64,000 bases of DNA from NCBI GenBank assembly GCA_018402445.1, contig JAGYIT010000007.1, positions 1-64,000 of the forward strand. Reading direction: 5' to 3'. Made by a program: the position numbers and the translations under genes. Position 1 is the first letter of the stretch; every line of letters begins with the position of its first letter. The notes beneath the pieces are model-generated. The model was given only the letters and a program-made list of their open reading frames with translations. It did no database searches and had not been told where the DNA came from. This stretch comes from Akkermansiaceae bacterium. GTDB taxonomy: Bacteria > Verrucomicrobiota > Verrucomicrobiia > Verrucomicrobiales > Akkermansiaceae. This document shows positions 19,309 to 27,464 of this stretch, piece by piece.

Positions 19309-19914
19309 TCAGGGCATCGGGCGTGCGAGCCTTTCCATACGCTCGCGTCTGATTCTTTCCCGCAAGCGATCTTCCGATTCGGAGTCCCAATAACCGGGTT
19401 GTAATTCCAGGAAAACCGAAGTGTAGGGCAGCGCGGTGGGCGTGCGGATCACCAGCACGTCGTAGCTCTGGTTGGCGGATTCCAGGAGGGTGATGAGGGA
19501 TTGCTGGTCGAGTTCGGTCGGCTCATGGCCGTGCAGCGATGAGCGGATGCGCTCTCGCATGGAGTCGATGCCGGGCGCGAAATCGTTCTCAACGGCGCGC
19601 ATCTCGCGGGGCAGGTAAACCTGGGGTCGCACGTGTTGTGTGCGCTCGATGGCGTTGAGGACGTAATCGAGCACCTCAGGCACCTCGGCGTCGGCGATCA
19701 CCTGCCGCGTGCCTGAGCGGCTGTGCGCCGGGAAGGATGCTTCGGAAATTACAATCCAGTTCCGGTATCCGAGCTGGTTCACCTTCTGGTTCACGGAGCC
19801 TTTCCAATCGCCGGAATATCCCAGCGGCCCGCAGCCAACGCAAGCGAGAACGGTCGCGATCAGGATGCTGAAAAGGGCGTGACTCATCCGCGCACAGGCT
19901 AGTTTCCGATCCAC
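19309..19914 (-). CDS. Putative lipoprotein with RbsD/FucU-like domain
   Basis: A 201-residue protein with a signal sequence and Cys-containing lipobox region (VLACVGCG near residues 23-29). The following GSVNQKVNQLGYRNWIVI and EASFPAHSRSG resemble the start of RbsD/FucU sugar mutarotases (where a similar LGHGN...VIADA...FP block is seen). An exported lipoprotein with such a fold would be unusual. The C-terminus is highly charged (SEDRLRERIRRERMERLARP). Alternative: an unrelated lipoprotein family. Confidence 0.6.
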   Translation of the reverse strand: MDRKLACARMSHALFSILIATVLACVGCGPLGYSGDWKGSVNQKVNQLGYRNWIVISEASFPAHSRSGTRQVIADAEVPEVLDYVLNAIERTQHVRPQVYLPREMRAVENDFAPGIDSMRERIRSSLHGHEPTELDQQSLITLLESANQSYDVLVIRTPTALPYTSVFLELQPGYWDSESEDRLRERIRRERMERLARPMP

Positions 19915-19943
19915 TGCCTGTCAATGCGCGGCGTGGGGCCCGA

Positions 19944-20183
19944 TCAGAGCTCGCGGTGGGATCCGTCGCAGAAGGGAGGATTTTTCGTCGCCTTGCATTG
20001 GCAGAGGCTTACGGTGGATTTCTCCTTGATCTCCAGCTTCATGGGCTGGAGACCGGTTCCCTTGTGGGAGCCGTCGCAAAACGGGGTGTGGCTTGTGCGT
20101 CCGCAGGAGCACCACCAATAGGTGCCCGGATCCAGTTCGATCTTGAAAGACCTTTTATCGGTGGGAATGGGTTCTTCGGGCAT
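19944..20183 (-). CDS. CDGSH iron-sulfur protein with two motifs
   Basis: A 79-residue protein with two CDGSH-type clusters: CSCGRTSHTPFCDGSH and CQCKATKNPPFCDGSH. Each binds a [2Fe-2S] cluster through three Cys and one His. Bacterial tandem-CDGSH proteins are thought to act in redox or iron-sulfur handling; the substrate is not known. Ends 29 bp before the lipoprotein start, same strand. Confidence 0.9.
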   Translation of the reverse strand: MPEEPIPTDKRSFKIELDPGTYWWCSCGRTSHTPFCDGSHKGTGLQPMKLEIKEKSTVSLCQCKATKNPPFCDGSHREL

Positions 20184-20189
20184 GGTGTT

Positions 20190-20372
20190 TCAGCGTTCAG
20201 ATGCCACGAGATCGGCAGCTATTTCGTTGGAAATATCTACTTTCGCCGCGCTCGGGCCAAGCGTGCGGTCGAGTTTTGGGTAACGCTCCGGCGGCACCTC
20301 ATGAAAATAGGTGGCGCCAAGCCAAGCGAGGAGGATGGCGGAGGAGGCACCTACGAAGTTGCGGATGTTCAT
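20190..20372 (-). CDS. Small membrane-anchored protein, about 60 residues
   Basis: Starts MNIRNFVGASSAILLAWLGATYF, one transmembrane helix or uncleaved signal, followed by a short polar tail (PKLDRTLGPSAAKVDISNEIAADL). It ends 6 bp upstream of the CDGSH gene, so the two may be an operon. No known family. Confidence 0.5.
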   Translation of the reverse strand: MNIRNFVGASSAILLAWLGATYFHEVPPERYPKLDRTLGPSAAKVDISNEIAADLVASER

Positions 20373-20513
20373 CAAAATGAATCGGTTGCGGCTGGCGAGG
20401 TGCTTTTGCCAACTTTGACACGAATTGCCAATCAAAATCGGGAAAATTGATATTTTAGCTGAGTTAAGCATTTGAAACTTGCCGGATCGACCCGCTTGGA
20501 GGATCGAGAAGGC

Positions 20514-21164
20514 ATGTTGCCCGCCGCCGTGCTGTTTGATTTCGATGGAATCCTGGTTGATACCGAATGGGCGATTTATCAGGCATGGCTGCGCACGTTC
20601 CAACGCCACGGGCAGGACTTGCCGCTCTCGCTCTACACCCGCTGCATCGGTTCGGATTTCGACGCGTGGTCGCCGAAAGTTCACTTGGAGGATCTGACGA
20701 AGCTCGGGTTCGACTGGGTGGAGTTGGACTCCGCGCGGCAGGTGGAGATCCGCGCGGAGCTGGAAAAAGAGGGGCCGATCGACGGGGTGCTGGCATTGTT
20801 GGAAGGAATCAAGGCGCGCGGCATTCCGCAGGCGGTGGTTTCCAGTTCCTCGCACTCTTGGGTGGACGGTTGGCTGGAGAAACTAGGGTTGCGGGGATAC
20901 TTCTCGGAAGTGATCTGTAAAGGCGACGCGCGGCGGATCAAACCGGCTCCCGACCTCTATCTCGCCGCCGCCCAAAGGCTTGGGGTGGATCCGGGCGGGT
21001 GCCTTGTCATTGAGGACTCGCACAACGGCCTTCTCGCCGCCCATGCGGCCGGGATGCGGACGTGGATCGTCCCGAACCGTGTCACGTTGGGGTTGGATTT
21101 TTCGCTCGCGGAAAAAGTCGCAGGTGGTTTCCATGAACTCCGGGCGAAGTTGCTCGGAAACTAA
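20514..21164 (+). CDS. HAD-superfamily phosphatase/phosphomutase
   Basis: A 216-residue protein with all HAD motifs: motif I DFDGILVDTE (nucleophile Asp), motif II VVSSSS, motif III Lys in RIKPAPDLYLAAAQRLG, motif IV VIEDSHNGLLAAHAAGM. The cap type and size match beta-phosphoglucomutase-like and other small phosphatases. The exact substrate cannot be read from sequence. Its 3' end overlaps by 4 bp the convergent NlpC/P60-like gene. Confidence 0.85.
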   Translation: MLPAAVLFDFDGILVDTEWAIYQAWLRTFQRHGQDLPLSLYTRCIGSDFDAWSPKVHLEDLTKLGFDWVELDSARQVEIRAELEKEGPIDGVLALLEGIKARGIPQAVVSSSSHSWVDGWLEKLGLRGYFSEVICKGDARRIKPAPDLYLAAAQRLGVDPGGCLVIEDSHNGLLAAHAAGMRTWIVPNRVTLGLDFSLAEKVAGGFHELRAKLLGN

Positions 21165-21682
21165 AGCCCGGAGGGGTGGCGCATCACATGGCCTTTGCCG
21201 GGGCGTGTGCGTGTGTGCCAGCGCGGGCCGGAGCGGTCGGCTCCCCAGCCGGTGTCGAGCCTCAGCCCGGCGACGGTCATGAACACGTGGCCTTTGCGGA
21301 TATAAATGGTGATCCAGCGGCCTTCGCCTTTTTTGCCGTAGTTGAAATATCCGCTGGAGGTCATGGATCCCTTGAGCAGGCCCGCCTCGCGCAGGACATA
21401 GGAAACCGTTCCCGAGCAATCATATCCGCTGTCATGATGATGGCGGTGGCCGCCGCCCCATTTGTAGGGCTTGGATTGGAGGCGGTTGCCGGCTGCGATC
21501 GCCTTTTTGACGGCGGCGGGCGCGTTCCGCGGCGCGTAGGCGATGCCGTTTTTGACCATCGCTGTGCGTCCGTGCTGGAAGTTGTAGGATACCGGACGCT
21601 TCGCCTTTACCTGGTTCGAGCAGGAAACAAGAGGCGCGAACAGGGCAAAAATCATCGCGAAGAGCAGAAATGACCTTTTCAT
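21161..21682 (-). CDS. NlpC/P60-like cell-wall peptidase lipoprotein
   Basis: A 173-residue protein with a signal peptide and lipobox ending at Cys21 (APLVSC). The catalytic region shows YDCSGTVSYVLREAG (Cys89) and KGHVFMTVAGLRLD (His132), as in NlpC/P60 endopeptidases that cleave peptidoglycan stem peptides. A short family member without extra SH3 domains. Likely anchored in the outer membrane. Confidence 0.75.
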   Translation of the reverse strand: MKRSFLLFAMIFALFAPLVSCSNQVKAKRPVSYNFQHGRTAMVKNGIAYAPRNAPAAVKKAIAAGNRLQSKPYKWGGGHRHHHDSGYDCSGTVSYVLREAGLLKGSMTSSGYFNYGKKGEGRWITIYIRKGHVFMTVAGLRLDTGWGADRSGPRWHTRTRPGKGHVMRHPSGL

Positions 21683-21724
21683 GGTTAGAGTTTACGGGAT
21701 TTCATAAAGATATCCAAATTGTTT

Positions 21725-22327
21725 TTATAAGTTAATAAATCCCCCTTCAACTTCCACCACGAAAGCGCGGATTGCGCGGGCGCGGTGGCTGAGGGTGGAT
21801 TTCACCTCCGCGCCGAGGTCGGCCATGGTGGCGGTGTGGCCTTCGGGGATGAAAAGCGGATCGTATCCGAAACCGCCGTTCCCTGAGGGTGACTCGGCGA
21901 CGAGTCCCTCCACGGTTCCGGTGAAAACCGCTTTCTCCACCCCCTCCTTCGCGAGCACCAACGTGCAGCGGAAACGGGCGGAGCGTTCGGCTTTCTCGGT
22001 CATCTCCTGCATCAGCCGTTCGTTGTTTTTCGTGTGGTTTCCCTCCTCTCCGCCATAGCTGGAAGACCACACGCCGGGCGCGCCACCAAGGGCATCAACT
22101 TCCAGACCGGAATCATCCGCGAGCACCCAGCCCTTAATCCGTCGGCTGATGCCGAGAGCCTTGAGCCGGGCGTTTTCCAGGAAAGTGCTTCCGGTTTCCT
22201 CGATCTCGGGCAGGTCAGGGAATGATGTGACATCGAGCACCTCGAGGCGGTCGCCGAGGATATGCCGGATCTCCTCCGTTTTGTGGGCGTTTCTCGTGGC
22301 GAGGATCAGGCGCGGGCGTGTCGGCAT
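21725..22327 (-). CDS. rdgB: Non-canonical purine NTP pyrophosphatase (RdgB/HAM1)
   Basis: A 200-residue protein with LILATRNAHKTEEIRHIL at the N-terminus, ADDSGLEVDALGGAPGVWSSSY in the middle and GYDPLFIPEGHTATMADL plus SHRARAI near the end, all standard for ITP/XTP pyrophosphatases. It removes inosine and xanthosine triphosphates from the nucleotide pool. Confidence 0.95.
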   Translation of the reverse strand: MPTRPRLILATRNAHKTEEIRHILGDRLEVLDVTSFPDLPEIEETGSTFLENARLKALGISRRIKGWVLADDSGLEVDALGGAPGVWSSSYGGEEGNHTKNNERLMQEMTEKAERSARFRCTLVLAKEGVEKAVFTGTVEGLVAESPSGNGGFGYDPLFIPEGHTATMADLGAEVKSTLSHRARAIRAFVVEVEGGFINL

Positions 22328-22404
22328 GGCGGATGCGTGTCCCGGTTTTTTCCCGTTTTGCCAAGAAATTTAGAATAAAAGGTGCCCGCCGGGCGTTTAC
22401 AACC

Positions 22405-22866
22405 ATGATGAAAGCAATCACCCACCTAGCCATGGTGACCTGTAGTGTCGCCGCCCTTGTTTCCACCGCCTTCGCGAAAGCTCCGGAAGGATGGCACACC
22501 GATGTGGACGCCGCGATCGCCCTCGCCAAGAAGGAAGGCAAGTCTGTGATGCTGGAGTTCACCGGCTCCGACTGGTGCCCGCCGTGCATCATGATGAAGA
22601 AGAAAGTTTTCTCGAAAGAGGAGTTCTTCAAGGCTGCTTCCAAGGATTTCGTGCTTGTGCACTTGGATTTCCCGAAGGCGGACAAGGAACTCGCCGAGAA
22701 AAACCAGCCGCACGCCGACAAATACGAGATCGAGGGCTTTCCGACCGTGATCCTGCTCGATGCCGAAGGTAAGGAGTTCGACCGCTTCTTCGCCTCGCAA
22801 TATCCCGATGTGGAGCCGTTCCTCGCGCACCTGAAAGAAGCGCTTGAGAAGAAGGAACTCGACTGA
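22405..22866 (+). CDS. Secreted thioredoxin-like protein (CPPC)
   Basis: A 153-residue protein with a signal peptide (to about residue 25) and a thioredoxin fold with the active-site Cys58-P-P-Cys61 in FTGSDWCPPCIMMKKKVF. GFPTVILLDAEGKE contains the cis-Pro. It may reduce or isomerise disulfides in the periplasm. Its neighbour 26 bp downstream is a paralogue, so this is a tandem duplication. Confidence 0.88.
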   Translation: MMKAITHLAMVTCSVAALVSTAFAKAPEGWHTDVDAAIALAKKEGKSVMLEFTGSDWCPPCIMMKKKVFSKEEFFKAASKDFVLVHLDFPKADKELAEKNQPHADKYEIEGFPTVILLDAEGKEFDRFFASQYPDVEPFLAHLKEALEKKELD

Positions 22867-22892
22867 TCTCCTAACCACTAACACGAGATCCT

Positions 22893-23348
22893 ATGAAACG
22901 TATCCTGATCACCGTTGCGTCCCTAGTGGCGCTTTCCGCCGCATCGATGGCCGCCGAATCCGGCTGGCTGCATGATTATGAGGCCGCCAAGAAGCAGGCC
23001 AAGGAAGAGAACAAGCCGATCCTGATCAACTTCACCGGCACCGACTGGTGCGGATGGTGCATCAAGATCGAGAAAGAGATTTTCGCGAATGAGGAATTCA
23101 AGGCCTACGCGAAGGAAAACCTCGTCCTGATGGAGGTTGATTTCCCCAAAAAGAAGGAGCAGAGCGAAGAGCTGAAAGCCCAGAACAAGAAGCTCGACAA
23201 GGAATTCAAGATCGAGGGCTACCCGACGATTTTCCTGATCGACGCGGAGGGCAAGAAGCTCTCCGAAAAAGACCTAGGAAGCCACAAGGGCGACGCGAAG
23301 GCATACGTTGAGCTGATCAAGGGATTGCTCGCCGGCAAGAAGGAGTAG
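22893..23348 (+). CDS. Secreted thioredoxin-like protein (CGWC)
   Basis: A 151-residue paralogue of the preceding gene: signal peptide, then FTGTDWCGWCIKIEKEIF (Cys53-G-W-Cys56) and GYPTIFLIDAEGKKLS with the cis-Pro. The different dipeptide between the cysteines suggests a different redox potential. Probably co-transcribed with the first copy and ended by the terminator at 23371. Confidence 0.88.
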   Translation: MKRILITVASLVALSAASMAAESGWLHDYEAAKKQAKEENKPILINFTGTDWCGWCIKIEKEIFANEEFKAYAKENLVLMEVDFPKKKEQSEELKAQNKKLDKEFKIEGYPTIFLIDAEGKKLSEKDLGSHKGDAKAYVELIKGLLAGKKE

Positions 23349-23370
23349 CCTTTCCTGATTGTTCCCCGAA

Positions 23371-23410
23371 CCCTGCCCCGCAATTTCGCGCGGCAGGGTT
23401 TTTCTTTTCA
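23371..23410 (+). terminator. Terminator after the thioredoxin-like pair
   Basis: CCCTGCC and GGCAGGG pair around a GC-rich loop, followed by TTTTTCTTTTC. Confidence 0.85.
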
Positions 23411-23439
23411 TCCTAAATACCGCAGTTGGGTATCAATTT

Positions 23440-23496
23440 TTCACCGCAGAGTCGCAGAGGTCGAACCTATAAGATTCCAAACCTATAAGATTCCAG
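23440..23496. repeat. ACCGCAGAG repeat and a 15/16-bp tandem repeat
   Basis: TCACCGCAGAGTCGCAGAGG is a single-ended copy of the dispersed element family. It is followed directly by two copies of AACCTATAAGATTCCA. The RAYT transposase gene begins 55 bp further on, as REP sequences often flank RAYT genes. Confidence 0.65.
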
Positions 23497-23549
23497 GAAA
23501 AATGACAGAAAACCTTTGACTGCGGGGAGAAGTTCGGCAATATGGGGGC

Positions 23550-24656
23550 ATGTCAGGCAAGAAAGGAACGAAGCGATGGCTCACTCCGTGGGCGGATTCC
23601 GAGGAAAGGCCGTCCGTTTACCATCTTACATCACGGGTGGTGGACCGGCGGTTCGTGTTCGGGGATGAGGAGCGGGGGAAATTCCGCATGTTCATGCGGA
23701 TGATGGAGAATTTCAGCGGCTGCCGGGTGCTTTCCTACTGCGTGATGTCGAATCATTTCCATATCCTGCTTGAGGTTCCGCCGATGCCGAAGGCTGGTTT
23801 GAGCGATGCGGAGCTTCTCAATCGACTGGGTGTGCTCTATGCCGAGAATTTTGTGAAAAGCGTGGCCGATGAGCTTGCCGCCGCGCGGGAGGAAGGCGAT
23901 GGCGAAGGGGAAAAAGCGGATACTGTTGCGGAGATCCACGGTCGTTTCACGCCCAGGATGCACGATTTGAGCGATTTCATGAAGACCCTCTTGCAAAGAT
24001 TCACGCGTTGGTTCAACCGCACGCACAACCGCACGGGAACGCTTTGGGAGGATCGTTTCAAGAGCGTGATCGTGGAGAGCGGGACGGCCGCGCGGACGAT
24101 CGCGGCGTATATCGATCTCAATCCGGTGCGGGCGGGAATGGTTTCCGATCCGGCGGATTACCGCTGGAGCAGCTATGGCGAGGCGGTGGGCGGCGGTGCG
24201 AAAGGCAACGGGAAGAAGGCACGGGAAGGGCTTGTGCGCGCGTGCATGAGCCACAAGGGAATCGGTTTCGAGGCGGAGAAATGGAAGGAGGTTTCAAGGA
24301 TCTACCGCCGTGCCATGGGCATGGCGCTGGGGAGGAAAAACTCAAATTTCAAAATTCAAAATTCAAGTAAGAGTAAAACCTCGATCACCAAGAACACGGA
24401 AGAGATGCTTGCGTCAAAGGACAACGAAACCGTCCTGCCGGATCTCGGAATGGCCGGGATGTTGATGAAGCGGGTGAGGTATTTTACCGACGGGGCGGTG
24501 ATTGGGAGCAAGGAGTTTGTGAACGAGGCCTTCGCGGGGGCGCGGGAGAGGTTCACGGAAAGGAGAAAGGATGGCGCAAGGAGGATGCGAGGAAGCGGCG
24601 CGGCTGCGGCCGGAACTCTTTGGAGCATGCGGGATTTGCGGGTGCGGGTTGGCTGA
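23550..24656 (+). CDS. REP-associated tyrosine transposase (RAYT, Y1 family)
   Basis: A 368-residue Y1-transposase-like protein. The N-terminal half has VYHLTSRVVDRRFVFGD and CVMSNHFHILLEV with the HUH-type His69-F-His71 pair; the nucleophile Tyr should be the one in AAYIDLNPVRAGMV, followed by WSSYGEA. RAYTs act on single-stranded palindromic REP sequences. The C-terminal part contains an AT-rich in-frame segment near 24340-24420 (repeated TCAAAATTCAAAATTCAAG) that looks like an intergenic repeat absorbed into the gene. The last about 80 residues have no recognisable domain. Confidence 0.8.
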   Translation: MSGKKGTKRWLTPWADSEERPSVYHLTSRVVDRRFVFGDEERGKFRMFMRMMENFSGCRVLSYCVMSNHFHILLEVPPMPKAGLSDAELLNRLGVLYAENFVKSVADELAAAREEGDGEGEKADTVAEIHGRFTPRMHDLSDFMKTLLQRFTRWFNRTHNRTGTLWEDRFKSVIVESGTAARTIAAYIDLNPVRAGMVSDPADYRWSSYGEAVGGGAKGNGKKAREGLVRACMSHKGIGFEAEKWKEVSRIYRRAMGMALGRKNSNFKIQNSSKSKTSITKNTEEMLASKDNETVLPDLGMAGMLMKRVRYFTDGAVIGSKEFVNEAFAGARERFTERRKDGARRMRGSGAAAAGTLWSMRDLRVRVG

Positions 24657-24682
24657 ATCTCCTCAATCGCATCAATGGGGAT

Positions 24683-25966
24683 TCACAGAGCCTTTATCGC
24701 GGACATGATCCTCTCGGTGAGGGCGAGGTAGCCTTCCTTGTTGGAGTAAGCCTTGAATTCCTCGGGGCTTAGCAGGATGGGCGGGCCGACCTTTACGGTG
24801 ATACGGGCGAGGGAGACTTTCCCGGAGCCGCGGGGGAGGGCCTTGTCGGCGCCGTAGATGCGGACGGGCTGGATGGGGACGCCGGCTTTTGCAGCGATCA
24901 TGCCGATGCCGGGGGCGGCCTCGTTGATGCTCCCGTCGAGGGTGCGCTGGCCTTCAGGGAAAACGAGGACGCGCCAGCCTTCCTTGAGGTTGCGGATCAC
25001 CGTTTTCATGGAGCTCATGTCGGGCTTTTCCTGGTCGATGGGGATGGCGTTCCACTGTGGGTAGAGCCATTTTCCGAATCCTTTGAAGAGGGATTTGCGG
25101 GCGAAGAAAACCATCTCGGTCTTGTAGAGGTTCCCGATGAGCGGGGGGTCGAGGTAGCTCTGGTGGTTCGAGGCGACGAGGACGGGGCCGGAGCGGATGA
25201 GGTTTTCCGCGCCCTCGATGCGGAGGCCGAAGAGGGTGCGGTAGGCCGCGCCGAAGGACATCCAGCCGAGCCAGTAGATCCAGCGCATCGGGGTTGGCGG
25301 TTCCTCGTCGGGCAGGTGCCGGGGGAGGGGAAAGCCTTGTTTGCTTAGTATCTCGATGGCCGCCTCGATGACGCCGCCGATGGTGAGGGAAGAGGTGTCG
25401 ATCTTTGATGCGCCGTCGGCGACCTTGAGCGGGGCGGTCTTGCGGGAACTGTCGGCGGCGTCGCGCTGGGAGACGGAATCGATCTCGCCATCGCCGGAGC
25501 GGCGTTCGTCGCGGACGGCGGGGTCGGCGTCGATGTAGATCTTGAAAGGGGTGTGAGGGAAAACGACAGAGCCGATGTCGCGGCCTTCCATGACGACGTG
25601 GGTGCGCTTCAGGTAATCGCGCTGGAGGGCGACGAGCCGATCGCGCACCTGCGGGATGGCGGAGACGGTGGAGACGTTCGCGTTGATTTCCGGCTCGCGG
25701 AGGAAAGGGGTGGGGTCGGTGCCGTCGATGCGGATGGTGGAAACGCAGCCGTCTTGGCCACAGTGGATGTCCATTCCGTCGAGCAGGCGGATGACTGCGG
25801 CGATGTCGGCGGGGTCGATTTCCTCGCGGAGGATTTTCCATGTGACGGCGCGGTACATCGCGCCGGAGTTCACCATCACGAGGCCGAGGCGTTCGGCTAG
25901 GGCGTGGGCGAGCGTGCTTTTCCCGGAGGCCGCAGGGCCGTCGATGGCGATGGCGTGGTAGGTCAT
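24683..25966 (-). CDS. cmk: Cytidylate kinase fused to 1-acyl-glycerol-3-phosphate acyltransferase
   Basis: A 427-residue two-domain protein. Residues 1-220 are a CMP kinase: P-loop GPAASGKST at 10-18, VNSGAMYRAVTWK, MEGRDIGSVVFP, RDAADSSRKTAPL. Residues 225-427 are a PlsC-type acyltransferase: SNHQSYLDPP (the HX4D catalytic motif, about 267), FARKSLFKGFGKWLYPQ, FPEGQRTLDGSI. The first half phosphorylates CMP/dCMP, the second would add the sn-2 acyl chain in phospholipid synthesis. No stop or start lies between. Position after aroA and tyrA matches the common aroA-cmk gene order. Confidence 0.92.
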   Translation of the reverse strand: MTYHAIAIDGPAASGKSTLAHALAERLGLVMVNSGAMYRAVTWKILREEIDPADIAAVIRLLDGMDIHCGQDGCVSTIRIDGTDPTPFLREPEINANVSTVSAIPQVRDRLVALQRDYLKRTHVVMEGRDIGSVVFPHTPFKIYIDADPAVRDERRSGDGEIDSVSQRDAADSSRKTAPLKVADGASKIDTSSLTIGGVIEAAIEILSKQGFPLPRHLPDEEPPTPMRWIYWLGWMSFGAAYRTLFGLRIEGAENLIRSGPVLVASNHQSYLDPPLIGNLYKTEMVFFARKSLFKGFGKWLYPQWNAIPIDQEKPDMSSMKTVIRNLKEGWRVLVFPEGQRTLDGSINEAAPGIGMIAAKAGVPIQPVRIYGADKALPRGSGKVSLARITVKVGPPILLSPEEFKAYSNKEGYLALTERIMSAIKAL

Positions 25967-26024
25967 GGGTATCCTAAGAAGATATTTTTAACCGCGAATG
26001 GACGCGGATAGCTGAAAGAATGAA

Positions 26025-26070
26025 GTGGGGACAGGATGTCCCCACGACGGACTGGGACTGCAAGTCCCAG
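26025..26070. repeat. Two adjacent perfect palindromes
   Basis: GTGGGGACA-GGA-TGTCCCCAC (26025-26045) and CTGGGACT-GCA-AGTCCCAG (26052-26070) stand between aroA and cmk-plsC. The same GGGACT/AGTCCC arms recur at the window start and inside the DNA methyltransferase at 38530. A 20-bp ACCGCGAATGGACGCG fragment lies just before them. Confidence 0.75.
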
Positions 26071-26103
26071 CCACGGGCTTTGCTATTGGTATGCTCGGGA
26101 GGA

Positions 26104-27453
26104 TCATGAGTGTGTGGTTGGCAGGATGAAATCCGCAGTGTCGCGGCTTTCGCGGAGAACGGCTGCTAGGTGGTGGGCGAAGCCGGGGTAGGAAGTGTTG
26201 ATGCAGTCGGTGTTGTGAATGACGGTCTCGCCCTTGGCGAAAAGCCCGGCGATGGCGAAGGCCATGGCGATGCGATGGTCGCCGTGGGAGTCGATTTCGG
26301 CACCCTTGAGCGGCTTGCCGCCGTGGATGATCATGCCGTCCTCGAACTCCTCCACATCAGCTCCCATTTTCCGGAGGTTCTCGACGGTCGTGGTGATGCG
26401 GTCGGTTTCCTTGACGCGCAGCTCGCGGGCGTTGCGGATGTGGGTGTCGCCCGCGGCCAGGGCGGCGGCGACAGCGATGACGGGGATTTCGTCGATGAGG
26501 TTGGGGATTTCCTCGGGCAGCAGGGTGGTGCCTTTGAGCGGCGCGCCGTGGAGTTCGACGTGGCCGATGGGCTCGCCTTCGGTGCTGTGGAGGATTTCCG
26601 AAATGAGCGCGCCCATGCGGGAGAGCACTTTGAGGATGGCGGTGCGGGTGGGGTTGAGGCCAACGTCCTTGATGAGCAGGCGGGAGCCGTCCATGGCGGC
26701 GGCGGCGACGAGCCAGAAAGCGGCGGAGGAGATGTCGCCGGGGACGATGAAATCGCAGGACTCCGGCATCTGCCCGCCGGGCATGGAGATGGTGTTGCCG
26801 TCCGTGCGGCAGGAAATCCGGAAGGCCGCGAACATGCGCTCGGTGTGATCGCGGGTGGCGGCGGGTTGGATGACGGTGGTAGTGCCTTCAGCGAAGAGGC
26901 CGGCGAGTAGCACCGCGCTTTTCACCTGAGCGGAGGCGACCGGCATCTCGTAGGTGATGGGGTTCAGCTTTCCACCGTGGATGCGCAGCGGCGCACAGCC
27001 CGGTTTTTCGCCGAGAGTTTCCAGTTTTGCGCCCATTTCCGCGAGCGGCACGGTGATGCGACCCATGGGTCGGGAGGAAAGGGAGGCGTCGCCGAACAGT
27101 TCGGAGGTGAAAGGCTGGCCCGCCAGCAGGCCGGCGAGCAGCCTCATGCCGGTTCCTGAGTTGCCGCAGTCGATGGGCGCTTCCGGGCCGGCGAGTTTCA
27201 TCGAGCGCCCGTGGATGCGGAGTTTCGTGGGGCCGTAGCCTTCGAGTTCCTCAAGGATATCGAAACGCGCGCCGAGCGCGCGCATGGCCTTGAGGGTGTT
27301 CACGCAGTCCTCGCTGGGCAGGAAATTCGAGATTTCGCAGACCCCGTTCGACAAGCCGCCGAGGATGGCCGCGCGGTGGGAGACGCTCTTGTCGCCCGGC
27401 ACGCTGAATTCGGCATGGAGGGAGGAGATGGCTGTGACGCGGAGGTTGGACAT
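26104..27453 (-). CDS. aroA: 3-phosphoshikimate 1-carboxyvinyltransferase (EPSP synthase)
   Basis: A 449-residue EPSP synthase. It contains GDKSVSHRAAILGGLSNG near the N-terminus, DCGNSGTGMRLLAGLLAGQPF (the PEP-binding LxNAGTA-like block), the RPMGRITVPLAEMGA motif and the C-terminal ELRVKETDRI and GDHRIAMAFAIAGL. Catalyses the sixth step of the shikimate pathway. Located 11 bp after tyrA on the same strand, so both aromatic amino acid genes are probably one operon. Confidence 0.96.
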   Translation of the reverse strand: MSNLRVTAISSLHAEFSVPGDKSVSHRAAILGGLSNGVCEISNFLPSEDCVNTLKAMRALGARFDILEELEGYGPTKLRIHGRSMKLAGPEAPIDCGNSGTGMRLLAGLLAGQPFTSELFGDASLSSRPMGRITVPLAEMGAKLETLGEKPGCAPLRIHGGKLNPITYEMPVASAQVKSAVLLAGLFAEGTTTVIQPAATRDHTERMFAAFRISCRTDGNTISMPGGQMPESCDFIVPGDISSAAFWLVAAAAMDGSRLLIKDVGLNPTRTAILKVLSRMGALISEILHSTEGEPIGHVELHGAPLKGTTLLPEEIPNLIDEIPVIAVAAALAAGDTHIRNARELRVKETDRITTTVENLRKMGADVEEFEDGMIIHGGKPLKGAEIDSHGDHRIAMAFAIAGLFAKGETVIHNTDCINTSYPGFAHHLAAVLRESRDTADFILPTTHS

Positions 27454-27464
27454 GGGTGGAAAAT

